Numbered from the stretch's first letter, positions 9,699-21,680 are shown. The stretch: DNA of 64,000 bases from Sapria himalayana (GCA_029783825.1 JAREIK010010204.1:61090-125089); one strand, 5' to 3'. Notes: generated by a model from the sequence alone, not told the origin. Translations and numbers: made by a program.

Positions 9699-12252
9699 AC
9701 CATCCCCATTAATCCCAAGCCTTTTCTTAACAACTTGACTAGGAAGACGGTCATTGTAAAACTCAAGTGGGGAATGGAATACAAAGGTGAGCAACCTTGT
9801 ATTCTTTTCCTGTGAATTGCATTTTTTTCTCATTTTTTTTCTATGGTTTCTTTTAGGTTTCCTTGCTTCGGTGGATTTCTATATGAACCTACTAGTGTGA
9901 AAAAATTCAATACCATGCAGCATGTTGTATTTCAACTTTCATTTCCATTTTGTTAAGCACTTTCTAATAAGTTTTGTATGTAAATAATACATTTTAAATA
10001 AAAAATCCAAAATATAATGCTAGTTTTAAAAATATTACCAAACTAATATGTTTGGAAATAACGTGACAATTTGTGTCGTTGTAAACGATGGTCATTGCCA
10101 CCCTATTGAATTTTAAAAATAAAAGGTGGTATTGTGAATGTCGGCTATTAAATTTTAAAAATTTTAAAATGCAGGCATTGGGAATAATGGGAGAGTGTGG
10201 AATCCAACTTAGTGAAAAACAAGGTTAAGCAAGCCATATCCATGGATATTTGTTCCAGAAGTACATCCACAGCCATGGCTGTTGTTGCAAATATCACTCC
10301 AGTTCTTGGGAATTCATAAGAATCCATAAAACCTTTCACCACACCCAACTCTTCTCCTCCATTTCTTTCTTTTGGTCAATTTGAATTAAGAACTTAAGCT
10401 CACCATTAGAAACACTGACAAAGACCGAAGATGTGATGAGGGTTTTACATGTGCTGGAGATGAAAAAAAAACATCGTGATTAAGAGAGAGTGTGTGGCAA
10501 GCATAGAGAGTGTAGTAAGAGGAGTGAGGGAGAAAATGGAAATGGGTTAGATTAGTAACATTTCCTCTATTCTCTTTGAGGAAACATTCAAAAGTAGATG
10601 TTGATCAGAAATTTATGGAGCATAAGTGCATCGTAGTTGGTTATTCAAGTAGAGGAGTTGTTTTATATGTGGTGATCTTAAATGGGTCTATGATATTTGG
10701 CCAAATTATGGTTGGCAAGCAGGTAACAACATTGTAGAGTACATTATCACAAAGATGCAAAGTCTGATCTACGAAATAGGCGACGAGGCTGGAAAAGTAT
10801 GGCTCATGGGAATCCCCACATTCCAAACTTACATCAAGTGTAAAGTAATCTTTCCCCCTCTAGAGATTATTTGGGAACTTTATCTAGTCACTGTTCCAGT
10901 TGGAAGCTTGAATCTTAGCCTCAATGTCTACTGGAAAAATGATTTTTTTTTTACTTTTTTCTCTCAATTTTTCTAGTGCGATATATCAGTCACATATGCT
11001 ACCCATCAATGACTCAACTACACCCCCACAAAGGCACGCACAAACACATACACCCACACACTATTCATATGTACCATCGTGTAAACTATTGTATATAAGC
11101 GTGCATAAACACTTCATATTTCACTAGTTATGCATTTGACAAATTTTAAAAAAAGAAGAAAAAATAGGTGTAGGAGCAAAACATGAGTGGCTCTGGCTGG
11201 CAAAATATTGAATCTAGATTACTTACAAAAAGTACAACGTGCAGCCCCAATTGCTCCATTAACCTTGACAAAGAAACTTAAGTTTGAAACCATGAGTTCA
11301 TTTCTGTAGGTTATGCTTGCTCGAGTTTATTGTTGTGGCTCTTGCAGTATAAAGATTAAAAAATGGGCAATGATAAGGTGCCTATTTGTTTTATTAAATA
11401 TGAAATATGGCCTTATCATACTCGAATGTATCTATATCCTTTTCTTTCTATTAAATGAGTTGTTTTTTTTCTTTAATCATGATTTAGAGTGAACTTGTCA
11501 ACTTCAACAAATCAAGAGATCTTGCCACAAGTGGCTTCTCCATTTCAATCCAGAGAAAACCATCAAGTTAAATTCATCTTCGTCATCTTCAGTTTATGCA
11601 TCATCTCTTGATCAAACCACCAACTTAACTTGGCCACTCACTTAGAAATCTATATGGCCAAGATGCAATATTGAAACTAGAAACGAATCCAAATTGAATC
11701 TTGTGTCAAACCCGAATTCAAGTCCGAATTTATCATCATCAAGCGAGGCAGACATTGATGAAGATCTTGATTTTTAAAATTCAATAACGTGGCAATGACT
11801 ATCGTTAACAATGATGCCCATTTCCATGCTATTCCAGATGCACTAGTTTGGTAATATTTTTCAAACAAGCATCATATTTTGGAATTTTTATTTAAAATGT
11901 ATTATTTCCATACAAAACTCTTTTTTAACTTTCTTATAATTAACCATGGACTGATACGTGAAGCTGAGCAACTCAGAAAAATATGTTGATGCATAGTTCA
12001 CTAAAAATCTTGGGGAAATCTTAATTCGGTAATTTAAAAATAAGCTCATGATTATCTCATTGTATGAAATTTCTTGCATGTGGCAGTTGGTGTTGCATGT
12101 ACTAGTCTAACTATTTATCAGCGAGATTGTGTTTTGTTCTTTATTGGTTGGTAAAATGTAGTATGTTATGCTCCATGTGCAGGTGTAACAATGTTCTCTA
12201 TCTGGGTGAAGTACCAAAGGACAAAGAACTAGAAGATGCTGACCATGCCTGA
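9699..12252 (+). pseudogene. Captured Sm-F (snRNP F) pseudogene, four exons
   Basis: Four ordered exons spell an Sm-F protein, the LSm-fold ring subunit of spliceosomal snRNPs. Exon 9699-9786 reads [20 protein letters not shown], then [10 protein letters not shown]. Exon 9857-9894 reads FLASVDFYMNLL. Exon 11964-12028 reads LSNSEKYVDA*FTKNLGEIL. Exon 12183-12252 reads RCNNVLYLGEVPKDKELE, then DADHA and a TGA stop. Splice signals are still visible: AG at 9697-9698, GT at 9787, AG at 9855-9856, GT at 9895, GT at 12029 and AG at 12181-12182. The initiator exon is not seen. A CAG-to-TAG change inside the third exon makes it a pseudogene. The second intron holds a roughly 2-kb Mutator-like insertion. 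The retained introns show capture from genomic DNA rather than from mRNA. Confidence 0.88.
9970..11927. mobile_element. Mutator-like (MULE/foldback) insertion in the SmF intron
   Basis: About 155-170 bases at the left (9970-10125, beginning agttttgtatgtaaata) match the reverse complement of the right end (about 11765-11918). The left flank ACTTTCTAATA (9959-9969) and right flank ACTTTCTTATA (11928-11938) differ by one base, fitting a 9-11 bp target duplication. Long inverted repeats plus a duplication of about 9 bp are the mark of Mutator-like elements. The interior (about 1.6 kb) has no transposase. It contains exon-like stretches, so it could be a gene-carrying Pack-MULE, but I do not recognise them. 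The right part of the same insertion is found inverted at 1985-3142. Confidence 0.65.
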
Positions 12253-12452
12253 GAGACCTATATGTGTCTTTTTAAGCCAATGATTATTTCCTTCTATTGA
12301 CTTTGATGGTATGTGTATTAGCATGAATGTACATGTGTCTGTGTTTACACACACACGCACATGCACATACATACATGCACAAGTATACATACATGTAGCT
12401 GATCGCAAGGTTAAAAAGTGTGATGTTGGAATAGCAACTAGATACAAAAAGG

Positions 12453-12563
12453 GCATTGGTAGATAAAAGGAAGAAGGAGTTGGAGGTGGAGAGGAAATAT
12501 AGACTAGAACTAAAGGAAGCAATGATGATGGCCATGAAGGGACATGCTTGGGTGCTAGAGTAG
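12453..12563 (+). pseudogene. Charged coiled-coil exon fragment, unrecognised
   Basis: The frame reads ALVDKRKKELEVERKYRLEL, then KEAMMMAMKGHAWVLE and a stop. It is rich in Lys/Glu and less AT-rich than its neighbours, which suggests host coding sequence next to the SmF pseudogene. No family is recognised. It lies in the same direction as SmF and E1. Confidence 0.35.
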
Positions 12564-13002
12564 TATGTAGATATTGAGGAGGTGGGGGCGAGAAAGCAAT
12601 GTAAATTTCATAGACAGATTATACTTTATGCACTGTCATTAGATACATTGATGAAGAATAAGATATAATCAAGTTTTGTTATGTTTCTATTTTAACTATG
12701 TAAAAAATTATATAAAAATATTTTATTAATTGATTTTATTTTTTGTTAATTATAAACAATGGTTTATGGTTATGTTTTTATAAAAATATGTAATTAAATT
12801 TTATGTAAAAAATTAAAAATGTGAAAATAATTTTGGAATGAAAATATCTAGAGATTTTTCCCTCACTAATTTAGCTAGAGATTTTTCCCTCGATAATTTA
12901 GCTAGAGATTTTTTCCTCGACAATTTAGCTAAGAAATTTTTTATTGCTAATTTAGATATGGAAAATATTTACTCTTTAATTTTTGCGACAAGCACTTTGG
13001 AT

Positions 13003-16000
13003 TAGAGGTGTCAAATGGGTTGATTCGTGTCATGCCTAGCCAAGCACGGCACTGGAATTTCCCGTGTCTATGCCCATGCCATGTCATGCCGAGTCTAATC
13101 GGGCCTCAAGCTGTACTTGGCCCGACACAGTACCGCCGCCTGGTTGGCTCAGTACCTCGGCACGAGCCGAGGTACCAATACCGTACTACCCCAATGGGCT
13201 GAGGCTCATCCTGACTGATCTAGATACTGGGCGGGCCCAAATCTGAACCAACCCCAACCCCAAAGGCCTATTACGGGCTTACGGCCAACAGTTCAAATAT
13301 TTTAAAAAATTATTTGAAATTTAGTCATTGGATTCTGCCTCCAATGGCTATGGGGCAGAATCCGACAACCCACATGATTCTGCCCCAAAATAATTATTAA
13401 AAAATTCAAAAAAAAATACTCTCAAACCTCTCTCTCCTAAAATTCCCTCTCTCTGGATTTCGACTCGGCTTTTAGGGACTCACAACTCAGGCTCGTCTTT
13501 AGTTAGTGTTTGCATTGGTCTTGAGAAGTTAGATTTTTGGTGCACGTGCTTTTTCTTTACACTACTTTATGGGTATTTCTATTTTTTTCTCTCTCTACTC
13601 TTTAAGCTATCATTTTGTCTAAAAAAACCAAAAAAAATGACAAATGCAATACTAATAAAATTAATTTTAATTTAGAAAATGAAAATCTTACACAAAAGTT
13701 CGAGGTTGCTGAAACTTTGGTTTCTCTGATCGTCTCAGCCCTAATATCTAAAAAACAAAAAGCAAGGAGGACTTCTATAGTTTGGACTCATTTTAATATA
13801 ATAAAACAAAAAAATTGTAGGGGTGAGGAAGATGAAATGACACTTTGCAAATATTGTAAAAAAATTTTAACTTGTAAGAGTGTATTTGGGACTGGACATA
13901 TTAAAAGACATGCCGAATTATGTACCAAAACACATGGTGCATTAGATCCTAGGCAAACCCAACTTAGTTCTACATTTTTTAAGACTGGATCTAGTTCAGT
14001 CTCAAAGTTTACCCCCTTCATATGCCATAACGAGTTGGGTTGGGAAGGCATGACCAAACTTATCACATTGATGGATCTTCTGATCAGATTTTTGGAAGAT
14101 CCAAGGATAGTGAGCATCATGCAGACATATTTTCAGCCTACTTATCATATGTTTCCTAGGTCCACATCTTGTAATGACATACTAACATATTATAAGTTAG
14201 AAAAATAATTAATAATTAATAAATTTATGGTATATAGTAGAGTGGTGTCCATGATGTTCGATATCTGTACTAGTCACGATGATGCATCTTTATGCATGTC
14301 TCACTGCCCACTATGTAGATTCTAAATGGTATGTGAATAAAAAAATTTTAGGATTCTCCAAGATTCTTGGGCTTGCCATTTTTGAGTGTATGATAAAAAT
14401 CTTTAGAGAATATAAAATTGAAAATAAAATTTTTAGTATCACAATCGATAATGCATCTAATAAAGGAGTAGCGATTAAGATGTTTGTTAGGAATAATAGA
14501 GATGCACCATTAAGAGAGATTTTCCACTTCTGATACATGTGTCACGTGGTTAACATGATTCTACTTGTGGGGATGAAGGTGTGTTTTCTCGTTTTGGAAA
14601 ACATATGTAACTCACTAAAATATATTTGCATGCCTCGCAAACAATTGGAGCTTGGTAGTCTCTGTTTGTCTGTAAAACTTAAGAAGAAGAAATTCCAAGC
14701 GAATGTGAGACATTGTTTTAATTACACATACCTAATGTTGGTGTCATATGTTGCATACAAACACGTGGAATCTGACTACGTCAATAGTAAGAGTGACGAA
14801 CTTTTTATTGACGACACTAACTAGGCTTTAGGAATTTAATTTGTGAAATTTTTGAAGATTTTTTATGACATGAACATGTGTTCGTTGGTTTATACTCCCA
14901 CCACTTGTATTGTACTCAGGTGCATATGCAATATTAGTAGCATGTTTAGGAAGTATCGAGCTGATCTAAAACATAGCCATATGGTTACAAAGATGGAAAC
15001 CAAGTATTTAAAGTACTGGTCTACCATTCCATCTCTTTATTGTCTTGCTACATGCATGGACCTTAGGGTTAAGGTGGAAAAGGTATATAATGTTTTGACT
15101 TATATTTCCTCGTGCATGAACCTGGAAGACTCGCCTGAAGGGTTCATTCACGAGAAGTTGACTAACCTTTTTGCATACTATGATACTATGTATGGTGATA
15201 GTAGTATTAAGGCTATGAGTACGGATATTGATACCATATTCAGAGATAATGATTTTTCCATTTAGTTAGTTAGGGAGAAACGATAGGGTGGACCGTCGAA
15301 TAGGAGCGAGCTGTCTCGGTACTTAAGATACTGATTACTACTCAATCCTATCACAGTCTGATACTAAGAATCTTGATATATTATAGTGGTGGAAACCATA
15401 TGAGTCTACCTTTCCTTTGCTATCTAAGATAGCATGGGATCTATTGACTCCTCAGGTGTCGAGCGTAGCATCGGAGCCTACATTTTCTATTGCAGTGAAT
15501 GTGATTTTGGATAGGAGATGAAGATTATGTCAAGATATTGTTGAGGCTTTAGTATGCATGAAAGATTGAAAGGATTCAATGTTTTGCATCAAGGATCGTG
15601 CTGGGACTAGGAGAGGGACTACAGCGAATGCGGGGGAGTTGATTGCTGATGATGATCCATGTGATAGTGATATTGATATTGAGATTTAGGATGATAATGA
15701 TATGAGAATGCATGATTGATGAGGTTGCTACTTGATGCTTGATGGTTGATGATTGCCGGATTGCAATATGCCGACTGCTACACTTTTGTTACAGTTATGC
15801 TTTTTCTTATGAGTTATGCTTTTCCTTTTGAGTTATGCTTGATTCTGATTTTTGATTTCGATGTTTTGTACTTATTTTTAATTACATTGTATTTGGTTTA
15901 GTTTGGCCATTTGGCAATTGGCTTTGTGAGTATGACTTTGTTATTTTTGTTAAATAAAATGTGTTTGTTTTATTTTTATTTTTAATAATTTCATTAAAAA

Positions 16001-16395
16001 TTCTAAAATATAATTCTAATAAATTATAATCTAATTAGAACATTATTAAAACAAATAACAAAAAAAAATAAACTTTATAACTATTCAAATATTTACAATA
16101 TAAATATTTTTAAACATTATCTAATTTATATTTTATAATTACCTAAATATTCTAAATAAAAAATTAAAAAAATAAAAAAAAAATTAAATTTGTTTAAACC
16201 GCCTCGTACATGCCTGACCAGGCACGACATAAAACTAGTCATTCCAACCAAGCCATACCGAGCTCTGCTTGAATAAATCGTTCAGGGCCAGGCATGACAT
16301 GGTTGCTGTAGACATGCCTAGCCTAGGACGATAGCATGGTTGGGCCTACAAAAACCTTGATGGGCCGGCCCAGCACGACACGTCTGACACATATA
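13003..16395 (+). mobile_element. hAT (Ac-like) element, copy 1, nested in E1
   Basis: The left end begins TAGAGGTGTCAAATGGG at 13003. The right end, complemented, begins TATATGTGTCAGACGTG at 16395, an imperfect inverted repeat. It is flanked by CTTTGGAT (12995-13002) and CTTTAGAT (16396-16403), an 8-bp target duplication with one change, as hAT insertion predicts. The interrupted sequence 'agcactttagatagg' is present uninterrupted in the 3' subterminal region of E2 (about 56436-56452), which confirms the insertion site. The length is 3393 bp. GC-rich subterminal stretches (13020-13260 and 16200-16380) are rich in 'gcacgg / cgtgcc' motifs. Confidence 0.85.
13637..15715 (+). pseudogene. hAT transposase, decayed, copy 1
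   Basis: Native start ATG at 13637 (MTN, then a one-base slip into TNKINFNLENEN). A BED-type zinc finger follows (CKYCKKILTCKS, GTGHIKRHAELC) at about 13838-13925. The catalytic-core region is broken: 14279-14533 has SITIDNASNKG, then HMCHVVNMIL near 14537 in another frame. 14843-15265 carries the middle part (YLKYWSTIPSLYCLATCMDL). The C-terminal dimerisation part near 15380-15560 (WWKPYESTFP, SVASEPTFS) has stops. hAT transposases cut and paste their own element through a split DDE core. Compared with the reverse copy at 52960-55072, this one has more frameshifts and stops and is not functional. Confidence 0.85.
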
Positions 16396-16510
16396 CTTTA
16401 GATTAGGAAAGGTTTCCTTGTTAATCCATCATTATATCCACTTTAGCTACAGAAAAACTCCAATTTAGCTAGGAAATTTTTACAAGCTATTTGTAATTTT
16501 TCTTTTAGTG
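16396..16510 (+). repeat. E1 right subterminal region and terminal repeat
   Basis: After the hAT insertion the CACTA 3' subterminal region resumes with 'ttagctagg' motifs and ends ...ttttagtg at 16510. The matching left portion of this subterminal region, with three tandem 'tagctagagatttttccctcg' type units, lies at about 12845-12960. Confidence 0.65.
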
Positions 16511-16959
16511 ATCTATATCTATCTATCTATATATTTGTTTATATCTCTGTGTATGTATTTATCTATCTATCAATCTATATATTTGTGAATCAATCAATCT
16601 ATCAATCAATCTATCCTAGTCTATCATTCTATCTATAAATCTGTCTATCAAACTATCTATCATTTTGTATATTAATATTTTTATCAATCTTTTATCAATC
16701 TGTCTTTCTATCTGTCTATCTATAAGTTTATAATATTTATCTCTAACTATCTTTCTGTCTCTATCTATCTATCTACTTATCTGTCTAAAAATTTGTTTAT
16801 CTATCTATCTATCTATCTGCTTATCAATCTGTCAATAAATTTTTCAATCAATCAATCAATCTATCTGTCTATCTATATGTCTATCTTTCTAGTCTATCTA
16901 TTTGTCTATTTATCTATCAATCTATCTGTTTATATATTATTATGTCTTTCTACCTATCA

Positions 16960-17071
<112 letters not shown>

Positions 17072-17818
17072 TTGCCTATTAATCAATCTATCTATCTGTC
17101 AATCTTTCTATTTGTCAATCAATCAATTTATCTGTTTGTCTGTCTGTCTCTCTATCTAGCTATCTAGCTATCTATTTGTATATCTATATATCGATCAATC
17201 AATCTATCTATATATCTATTTGTCTATCTATCTATCTATCTTTTTATCTATATATCTATCTATTTATCAATCAATCTATCTATATATCTATCTATCTATT
17301 TGTCTTTCTGTCTATCAATCTATCTATCAATCTATTTATTTGTCTCACTATCTGTCTATCTGTCTATCTCTCTATATGTATATATATCTTTTGATCTATC
17401 TGTCTATCTACCTATCTGTCTATCGGCCTATCTATCTATTACCAATCTATTTGTCTATCTATATGTCTATTTATATGTCTATCTATCTATTTATCTTTCT
17501 TTCTTTCTATATTTCTATCTTTCTATTTGTCTATCTATCAATCTCAGTATCTACCTGTCTATCTATCTTTTTATTTATTTGTATATCTATCTATATATCT
17601 ATATGTATCTATCTTTCTATCTATCAAACTATCTATCAAACTATCTATCAAACTATCTATCAATCTATCTATCAACTATCTATCTGCCTATCAATCTGTA
17701 TATCTATCTATCTATCTATCAATATGTCTATCTATCAATCTATCTAACTATCAATCATTTTTTCTATCTATCTATTTATCTATCTATCTATTTGTCTGTC
17801 TATGTATCTGTCTATGTA

Positions 17819-17853
<35 letters not shown>

Positions 17854-18652
17854 ATATAGCTATATGTCTATCAATCTATCTATATATTTGTCTATATATT
17901 TGTTTATCTATCTATCTGTCTAAATAACTATCTATCTATTTATCTATATGGCAATCTATCGGTCAATCTATATGTTGATCTATCTAGCTATCTTTCTATG
18001 TTTCAATTTGTCTATCTATATATCTATATATCTATAAATCTATAAATCTATATATCTATATATCTATATATCTATATATCTATATATCTATATATCTGTC
18101 TGTCTATCTATTTTTCTATCTAATATATATTTATATGTCTATTTATATGTTTTTCTATCTGTCAATCTACCTACCTACCTACCTACCTACCTATCTATCT
18201 ATATGTCTATCTATCTATCTTTCTATATATATATCTGACTATCTACTTATCTATCTATCAATCTCTCTATCAATCTATCGATAAATCTATCAATCTTTAT
18301 ATCAATATTCCTATCATTGTGTCTATCTATAAATCTATCAATCTTTATATCAATACTCCTATCATTATGTCTATCTATCTATCTATCAAATAATCTATCC
18401 ATCATTCTATCCATATTTCTACCTATCTATTTATGAATAAGTCTATCTTTCTATTTATCAATCTAACTTTCAATCTATCACTCGGTGTATCAATCTATTT
18501 ATAAATCTATCTATCTATTTGTCTTTTGTCTATCTATCTATCTATCTATCTATCTCGCTATCTATCTATCTATCTATCTATCTATTTGTCTATTTATCTA
18601 TCTATTTATATTATTATCTATCTGTCTATCTTTTTGTCTATCTTTTTATCTA

Positions 18653-19100
18653 TCTATGGATCTATCTAACTATCTACCTAACTATTTATCAATATGTCTA
18701 TCTGTCTGTCTATCATTTTGTCTATTAATATTTTTATCAATCTACATATTAATCTATCAATCAATCAATCTATCTATCTATCCATCTATTTATCTATTTA
18801 TCTATCTGTATATCTATTTGTATCTATCTATCTATTTTTCTATTTATCTATCTATTTATATGATTATCTATTTGTCTATCTTTTTGTCTATCTATATGTG
18901 TATCTATTTGTCTATCTATGGATTTATCTAACTATCTACCTAACTATTTATCAATATGTCTATCTGTCTGTCTATCATTTTGTCTATTAATTTTTTTATC
19001 AATCTACATATCAATCTATCAATCAATCAATCTATCTATCTATCCATCTATTTATCTATTTATCTATCTGTATATCTATTTGTATCTATCTATCTATCTA
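18653..19100 (+). repeat. 262-bp tandem duplication inside the array
   Basis: The block from 'tctatctatgga' at about 18650 recurs exactly 262 bases later (18912 onward) with only a few substitutions across about 180 bases. It includes the distinctive 'ctacctaactatttatca' and 'tcattttgtctattaat' parts. This shows segmental duplication above the tetranucleotide level. Confidence 0.85.
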
Positions 19101-19734
19101 TCTATATATCTTTCTATCTATATTTCTATCTATTTGTCAATCTTTATATCTTTATATCTATCTATCAATCTATCTATCTATCTATTAATCTATCTATGTA
19201 AATATCTTTTGATCTATCAATCTATCTATATAGGATATTCCCATCGTTGAAATAGAATAATGACAAATTATTGATGAAAATTTTCCCAATCTAAAGTGCT
19301 CTTCATAAAATATTAATGAGAAAAATCCCTAGCAAATTTTTTAATGACAGAAATTCCGTATCTAATTATATTTTTTCCCTTGCTATTTTTGATTGTAATT
19401 AAGAATAGTAATTACTATTTTTCAATTGAAAATGTACAAAAAATTTTCTAGCTAAATTAGATATGGAAAATTCCCTTCCAAATTTAATTCCAAAGTGATT
19501 TTCACAATTTTATTTTTTTACAAAATATTGAATTACATATTTTTAAATTTTTATATTAAATTGAATAAAAACATATACTATAAACATTATTTAAATTAAC
19601 AAAAAGAAAAAGCAGTTAATAAACTATTCTTATACAATAGTTACATAGTTAAAACCAAAATATATCATAGGTATATATTTATATAAAACTAAATCATCAT
19701 CCTCATCATATGATGCATTAGTGATAGGTTCTCA

Positions 19735-19868
19735 TGTGTGGATACTCTACTGGAACTCTATGTGCTATCTATTTTATCAAGGCTACTAACTTTGACTCCA
19801 TATAGGTCATCTCCTATTGTATTGCATTCTTCATTTTTTTCATCTTATCATTCACTTCTTTCATTTTC
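19735..19868 (-). pseudogene. CACTA accessory protein tail, copy D (coiled coil only)
   Basis: Read on the minus strand the frame gives KMKEVNDKMKKMKNAIQ*EM, then TYMESKLVALIK*IAHRVP. This aligns with KEMNDEMKEIKNLMQQQMYYMES and the following part of copies A-C. Two in-frame TAG codons interrupt it. It fixes the orientation of relic D as minus. Confidence 0.65.
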
Positions 19869-20116
19869 TACATATACATCAATTCAAACTTAAATGATAC
19901 GAAGGTTGGAAACTTATTAATTTAGCAAAATTATATATCTGACCATCACTTATATATCATTTACCAATATGCATGAAGAATTCTGATTCAGAGAATTATG
20001 TAGTTTTGCAGCACATATATTGCATTTACCAATCATTGTGCAAGATTTTATCCATAAAACAAATATTGAATTTTCAACAGACTATTTTAGAACATGGAAG
20101 AAATAAAATAATTAAC

Positions 20117-20600
20117 CAATAGCTATTGGAATCATCACCAAGAGAGAATCCAGTAACAGATTGATGACCACTACTAGAGCCATATGTCACATTGTGATAA
20201 TGAAGTCTGTATTTGGTCTTCTCATACATCAGCTTCAGAACTAACCCATACATAATCTGGATGAAGAAATCAACATTACTCAGATGAAAATCTTTTAGTT
20301 TATTTAACTTGCACGATACTAGAATCAAACATCATATTTGATACTCATGATGCATTTTAATTTTGAACAATAAGGATCAGAAGATACTTAAAAAAATTCA
20401 ATTTATATAAAATATAGAGCTCATGAAATATTTTGGTTTCCAGCCCGACAAGGTTTCCCATTACTGATTCCATAAATTAGTTATATCTTTATGAATTCGC
20501 CTGCAGGGTGGGTGGATTCTATGTTTCTAACCTCAATTCCTTCCGAAGAAGTGATTGATGTTGATGCGAAGGATGGCCAATCCATGTCTAAGTTAACATA
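20117..20600 (-). pseudogene. Captured SDF2-like (MIR-domain) gene fragment, two exons
   Basis: On the minus strand, exon 1 (about 20600 to 20532) reads DMDWPSFASTSITSSEGIE and ends at a GT donor. Exon 2 (20256 to 20117) starts after a CCAG acceptor and reads IMYGLVLKLMYEKTKYRLHY, then HNVTYGSSSGHQSVTGFSLG, then DDSNSYW, and ends at a GT donor. Plant stromal-cell-derived-factor-2-like proteins have here E(I/V)TYGTxLKLMHExTKFRLHSHDVPYGSGSGQQSVTGF...NSYW. They are ER proteins with MIR repeats, involved in protein quality control. Only the 5' part of the gene is present; the later MIR exons are absent. Substitutions at conserved His and Asp positions suggest decay. The fragment lies in the same direction as relic D. 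Confidence 0.82.
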
Positions 20601-20619
20601 TAAAAAATTGAAAACATAG

Positions 20620-21600
20620 ACAAGATTCTTGGGCTGCAACAGCATAAGCAGTATGATAGTGTCAACGCAAAAAATATGGTCATCTCATGATAATGGCATA
20701 TCAGAAACATGATGGCTCGCACATTAAAGGTTTAGTGATCAATTTCATTCACTATTACTGGCCATCTTTGCTTAGGGTTCCATCATTCTTAGTTGATTTT
20801 ATCACCCTAATCATGAAGGCAATGCATATAAGTGGAAGAGTTGTACCCTTCTACACCAGTTGAGTTTATCACATAATACTTTAACCAGCTGAGGAGGATG
20901 TTCATCATGCACAACTTAATAAAAAAGTAAACTGCAATAGCTGCTAAAAAATGTCATCATATCTACTACAAATATAGCAATAGCAATAGCTTCAAATATT
21001 ATCACCTAAAAATAAAAAAAAAACTATGGATGCCTTCCCTCATGAACACAAACTATGATGCATAGGTCCTGGTAGAATTATAGTGATCAAATGGGTAGTG
21101 GCACTATATGACTAAGAAGGGAGTCAGTAGCAGAAAGGTGGTAATGGTGACACTAATAGTGGTGGCACAGAAAATAAAAGCCAACACTAGGGTCTTTGCT
21201 GTTATTTTCTGCTGTCTCTCTGATTGGCCAAAACAACATATTCAAACCTTTCAGTTATTCAAACGATATCTCTACCTAATAAGGACTTATAATTTAACTA
21301 AGAAAACTAAAAAGAAGCAGCATTCTTTGTGCATATTTTTGCCTAGTCATATTCATGATCACCAAACCAACATAACCCCACCAGATATGAAATGCAAACC
21401 CCAACTTAACAAATCTAAAACGAATTATAGTGTGATTCATGCTACACACCGGATACGCATAAAGAAGCAACAAAAAAAATACCTCTTGTTCAACTCAATG
21501 GCTTGCACTGCATTAACAGGTTAATCTTATAGTCTATGATTCCTATTTCACTTGAACACGAATAATCAGAGCTCATCTTCTTCCATGCCTTACTTTTGAT
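20620..21600. other. Unrecognised segment in relic D
   Basis: Moderate GC sequence between the SDF2 fragment and the AT-rich edge, probably further captured DNA (SDF2 upstream or another source). A 138-codon plus-strand open frame lies at 21108-21524 (basic, with IKANTRVFAVIFCCLS), but it has no recognisable domain and runs against the local element direction. I do not claim it as a gene. Confidence 0.3.
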
Positions 21601-21680
21601 TCTAATATAATGTTGTGTTTAAAATATTTATATAAATGTTACATATATATAGATTATGGAACTTATTAATTTACCCAATA

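Larger units (their letters stand above)
4333..16510 (+). mobile_element. CACTA element E1 with captured genes and nested elements
   Basis: The left end reads CACTATAAGAAAATATC at 4333 and the right end reads ...TTTTTCTTTTAGTG, ending at 16510, whose complement is CACTAAAAGAAAA. That is a CACTA inverted repeat of about 13 bases. The flanking triplets are ATG (left) and ATC (right), two of three matching a 3-bp duplication, but the flanks are TATC array so this is weak. Inner ends carry the 'agctagggaa / ttccctagcta' subterminal motifs. The length is about 12.2 kb, of which 3.4 kb is a nested hAT and 2.0 kb a nested Mutator-like insertion. No TNP2 transposase is present, so the element is non-autonomous. 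It carries a tail gene remnant and the BPC and SmF fragments. Confidence 0.75.
19247..21680 (-). mobile_element. CACTA relic D, reverse orientation, truncated at both arrays
   Basis: On the minus strand this matches the CACTA 3' part. 19250-19520 contains the 'ttccctagcta/agctagaaa' subterminal motifs and resembles the complement of 12640-12990, and 19735-19868 is the coiled-coil tail. The minus-strand 5' side (21603-21655) is nearly identical to 57778-57830, so it belongs to a shared AT-rich element body. No CACTA terminus is visible at either edge: the left edge at about 19247 meets TATC and the right edge at about 21680 meets GATA. Confidence 0.6.

Noticed and set aside
10148..10348. Minus open frame resembling the start of a WAT1-type transporter (GFMDSYEFPRTGV)
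   Set aside because: Only a vague resemblance to GxxDSYxP; the following hydrophobic pattern does not hold. It may be captured sequence inside the MULE, but no family can be named.
13008..13246. Overlapping Pro/Arg-rich open frames at 13008-13202 and 13064-13246
   Set aside because: They lie in the GC-rich subterminal region of the hAT element, before its transposase start. The similar frames at 55528-55831 are the same region of copy 2.
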